From positions 1 through 34,131 of the forward strand of contig SHBR01000019.1 in assembly GCA_004212795.1 (NCBI GenBank): 34,131 bases of DNA, in the 5' to 3' direction. The notes under the pieces are model-generated. The model saw only the letters and a list, made by a program, of their open reading frames with translations, had not been told where the DNA came from and did not search any database. Position numbers and translations under genes: made by a program. Positions within the stretch are counted from its first letter, which is position 1. Each line of letters opens with the position of its first letter. This stretch comes from Candidatus Thioglobus sp. (GTDB lineage: Bacteria; Pseudomonadota; Gammaproteobacteria; Arenicellales; UBA868). Positions 34,019-34,131 of this stretch are shown piece after piece.

Positions 34019-34131
34019 ATGCCAAGAAAAACCCTTAAACCTGCGAGCCTCGAGTTTCAACCAAGACCAAGCTATCCGTATTCTCCTGGCACGGCAGGTG
34101 GGGGTTTTATTTTTACGGCGGGACAGGTCGC
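34019..34131 (+). CDS. RidA (YjgF/YER057c) family protein, 5' part
   Basis: The ATG at 34019, preceded by GAGG eight bases upstream, opens a frame that runs off the window after 37 codons. The segment YPYSPGTAGGGFIFTAGQV matches the N-terminal strand of the Rid family (Y-SP-x-R/A-x-G-x-x-I/F-x-SGQ). RidA itself deaminates reactive enamine and imine intermediates such as 2-aminoacrylate. The N-terminal extension of about 17 residues and the TAGQV variant suggest a Rid paralogue rather than classical RidA. Only the start is visible, so the catalytic arginine cannot be checked. Confidence 0.75.
   Translation, partial: MPRKTLKPASLEFQPRPSYPYSPGTAGGGFIFTAGQV

Noticed and set aside
1-34131. Insertion sequences, prophage, CRISPR arrays, toxin-antitoxin or defence genes
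   Set aside because: No transposase, integrase, phage structural gene, regularly spaced repeat or known defence domain was seen on either strand.

Overview
The window looks like ordinary chromosome from a gammaproteobacterium, probably an uncultured or marine lineage. That placement is an inference from the gene content: Mpl, ParC, RNase D, Uup, a YcaD-type MFS protein and a carA-carB-greA operon, all with proteobacterial-type sequences at moderate GC. Genes are densely packed, with many 4 to 11 base overlaps. I see no insertion sequence, prophage, CRISPR array, rRNA or defence cassette. One tRNA gene, Arg with anticodon TCG, lies near the right end.

Layout from left to right. Positions 1-2464 hold a minus-strand run: a prolyl-tRNA editing-type deacylase, an amidase and a NudF-type ADP-ribose pyrophosphatase that runs off the left edge. 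parC (2605-4905) is divergent from it and convergent with a phosphomannomutase/phosphoglucomutase (5019-6395). A class III aminotransferase and a MarC-type membrane protein follow on the plus strand. The MarC gene overlaps, tail to tail, a minus-strand cluster: Yip1-like membrane protein, mpl (murein peptide recycling), dsbA (disulfide oxidation) and a sulfotransferase. The plus-strand block 12094-21197 carries rnd, a tandem universal stress protein, mdh, dapB, carA, carB and greA. A minus-strand MFS transporter, then uup and two overlapping EamA transporters on the plus strand, complete the middle of the window.

Positions 26680-31000 form a minus-strand series: methyltransferase, alpha/beta hydrolase, proC, a small charged protein, a PaaI-type thioesterase and a beta-lactamase-fold serine hydrolase. 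The right end has a small acidic ORF, a DEAD-box helicase gene with a strikingly structured leader, an unlisted 50-residue membrane protein, a strong terminator, tRNA-Arg, a gene-poor 495-base stretch and the start of a RidA-family gene.

The strongest non-routine signals are regulatory. (1) The roughly 200-base leader of the DEAD-box helicase gene contains six consecutive hairpins. It also has a 9-base-pair long-range complement to the ribosome-binding site and competing partners for that site, which is the architecture of a translational RNA switch. (2) The carA leader has a sigma70-like promoter directly after the dapB stop, an intrinsic terminator between promoter and gene, and a short reading frame whose stop overlaps the carA GTG. 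(3) The alpha/beta hydrolase gene has no ATG, GTG or TTG upstream of its conserved N-terminal region, so it appears to begin at ATC or ATT. No complete new multi-gene system was found; the rest is housekeeping metabolism.
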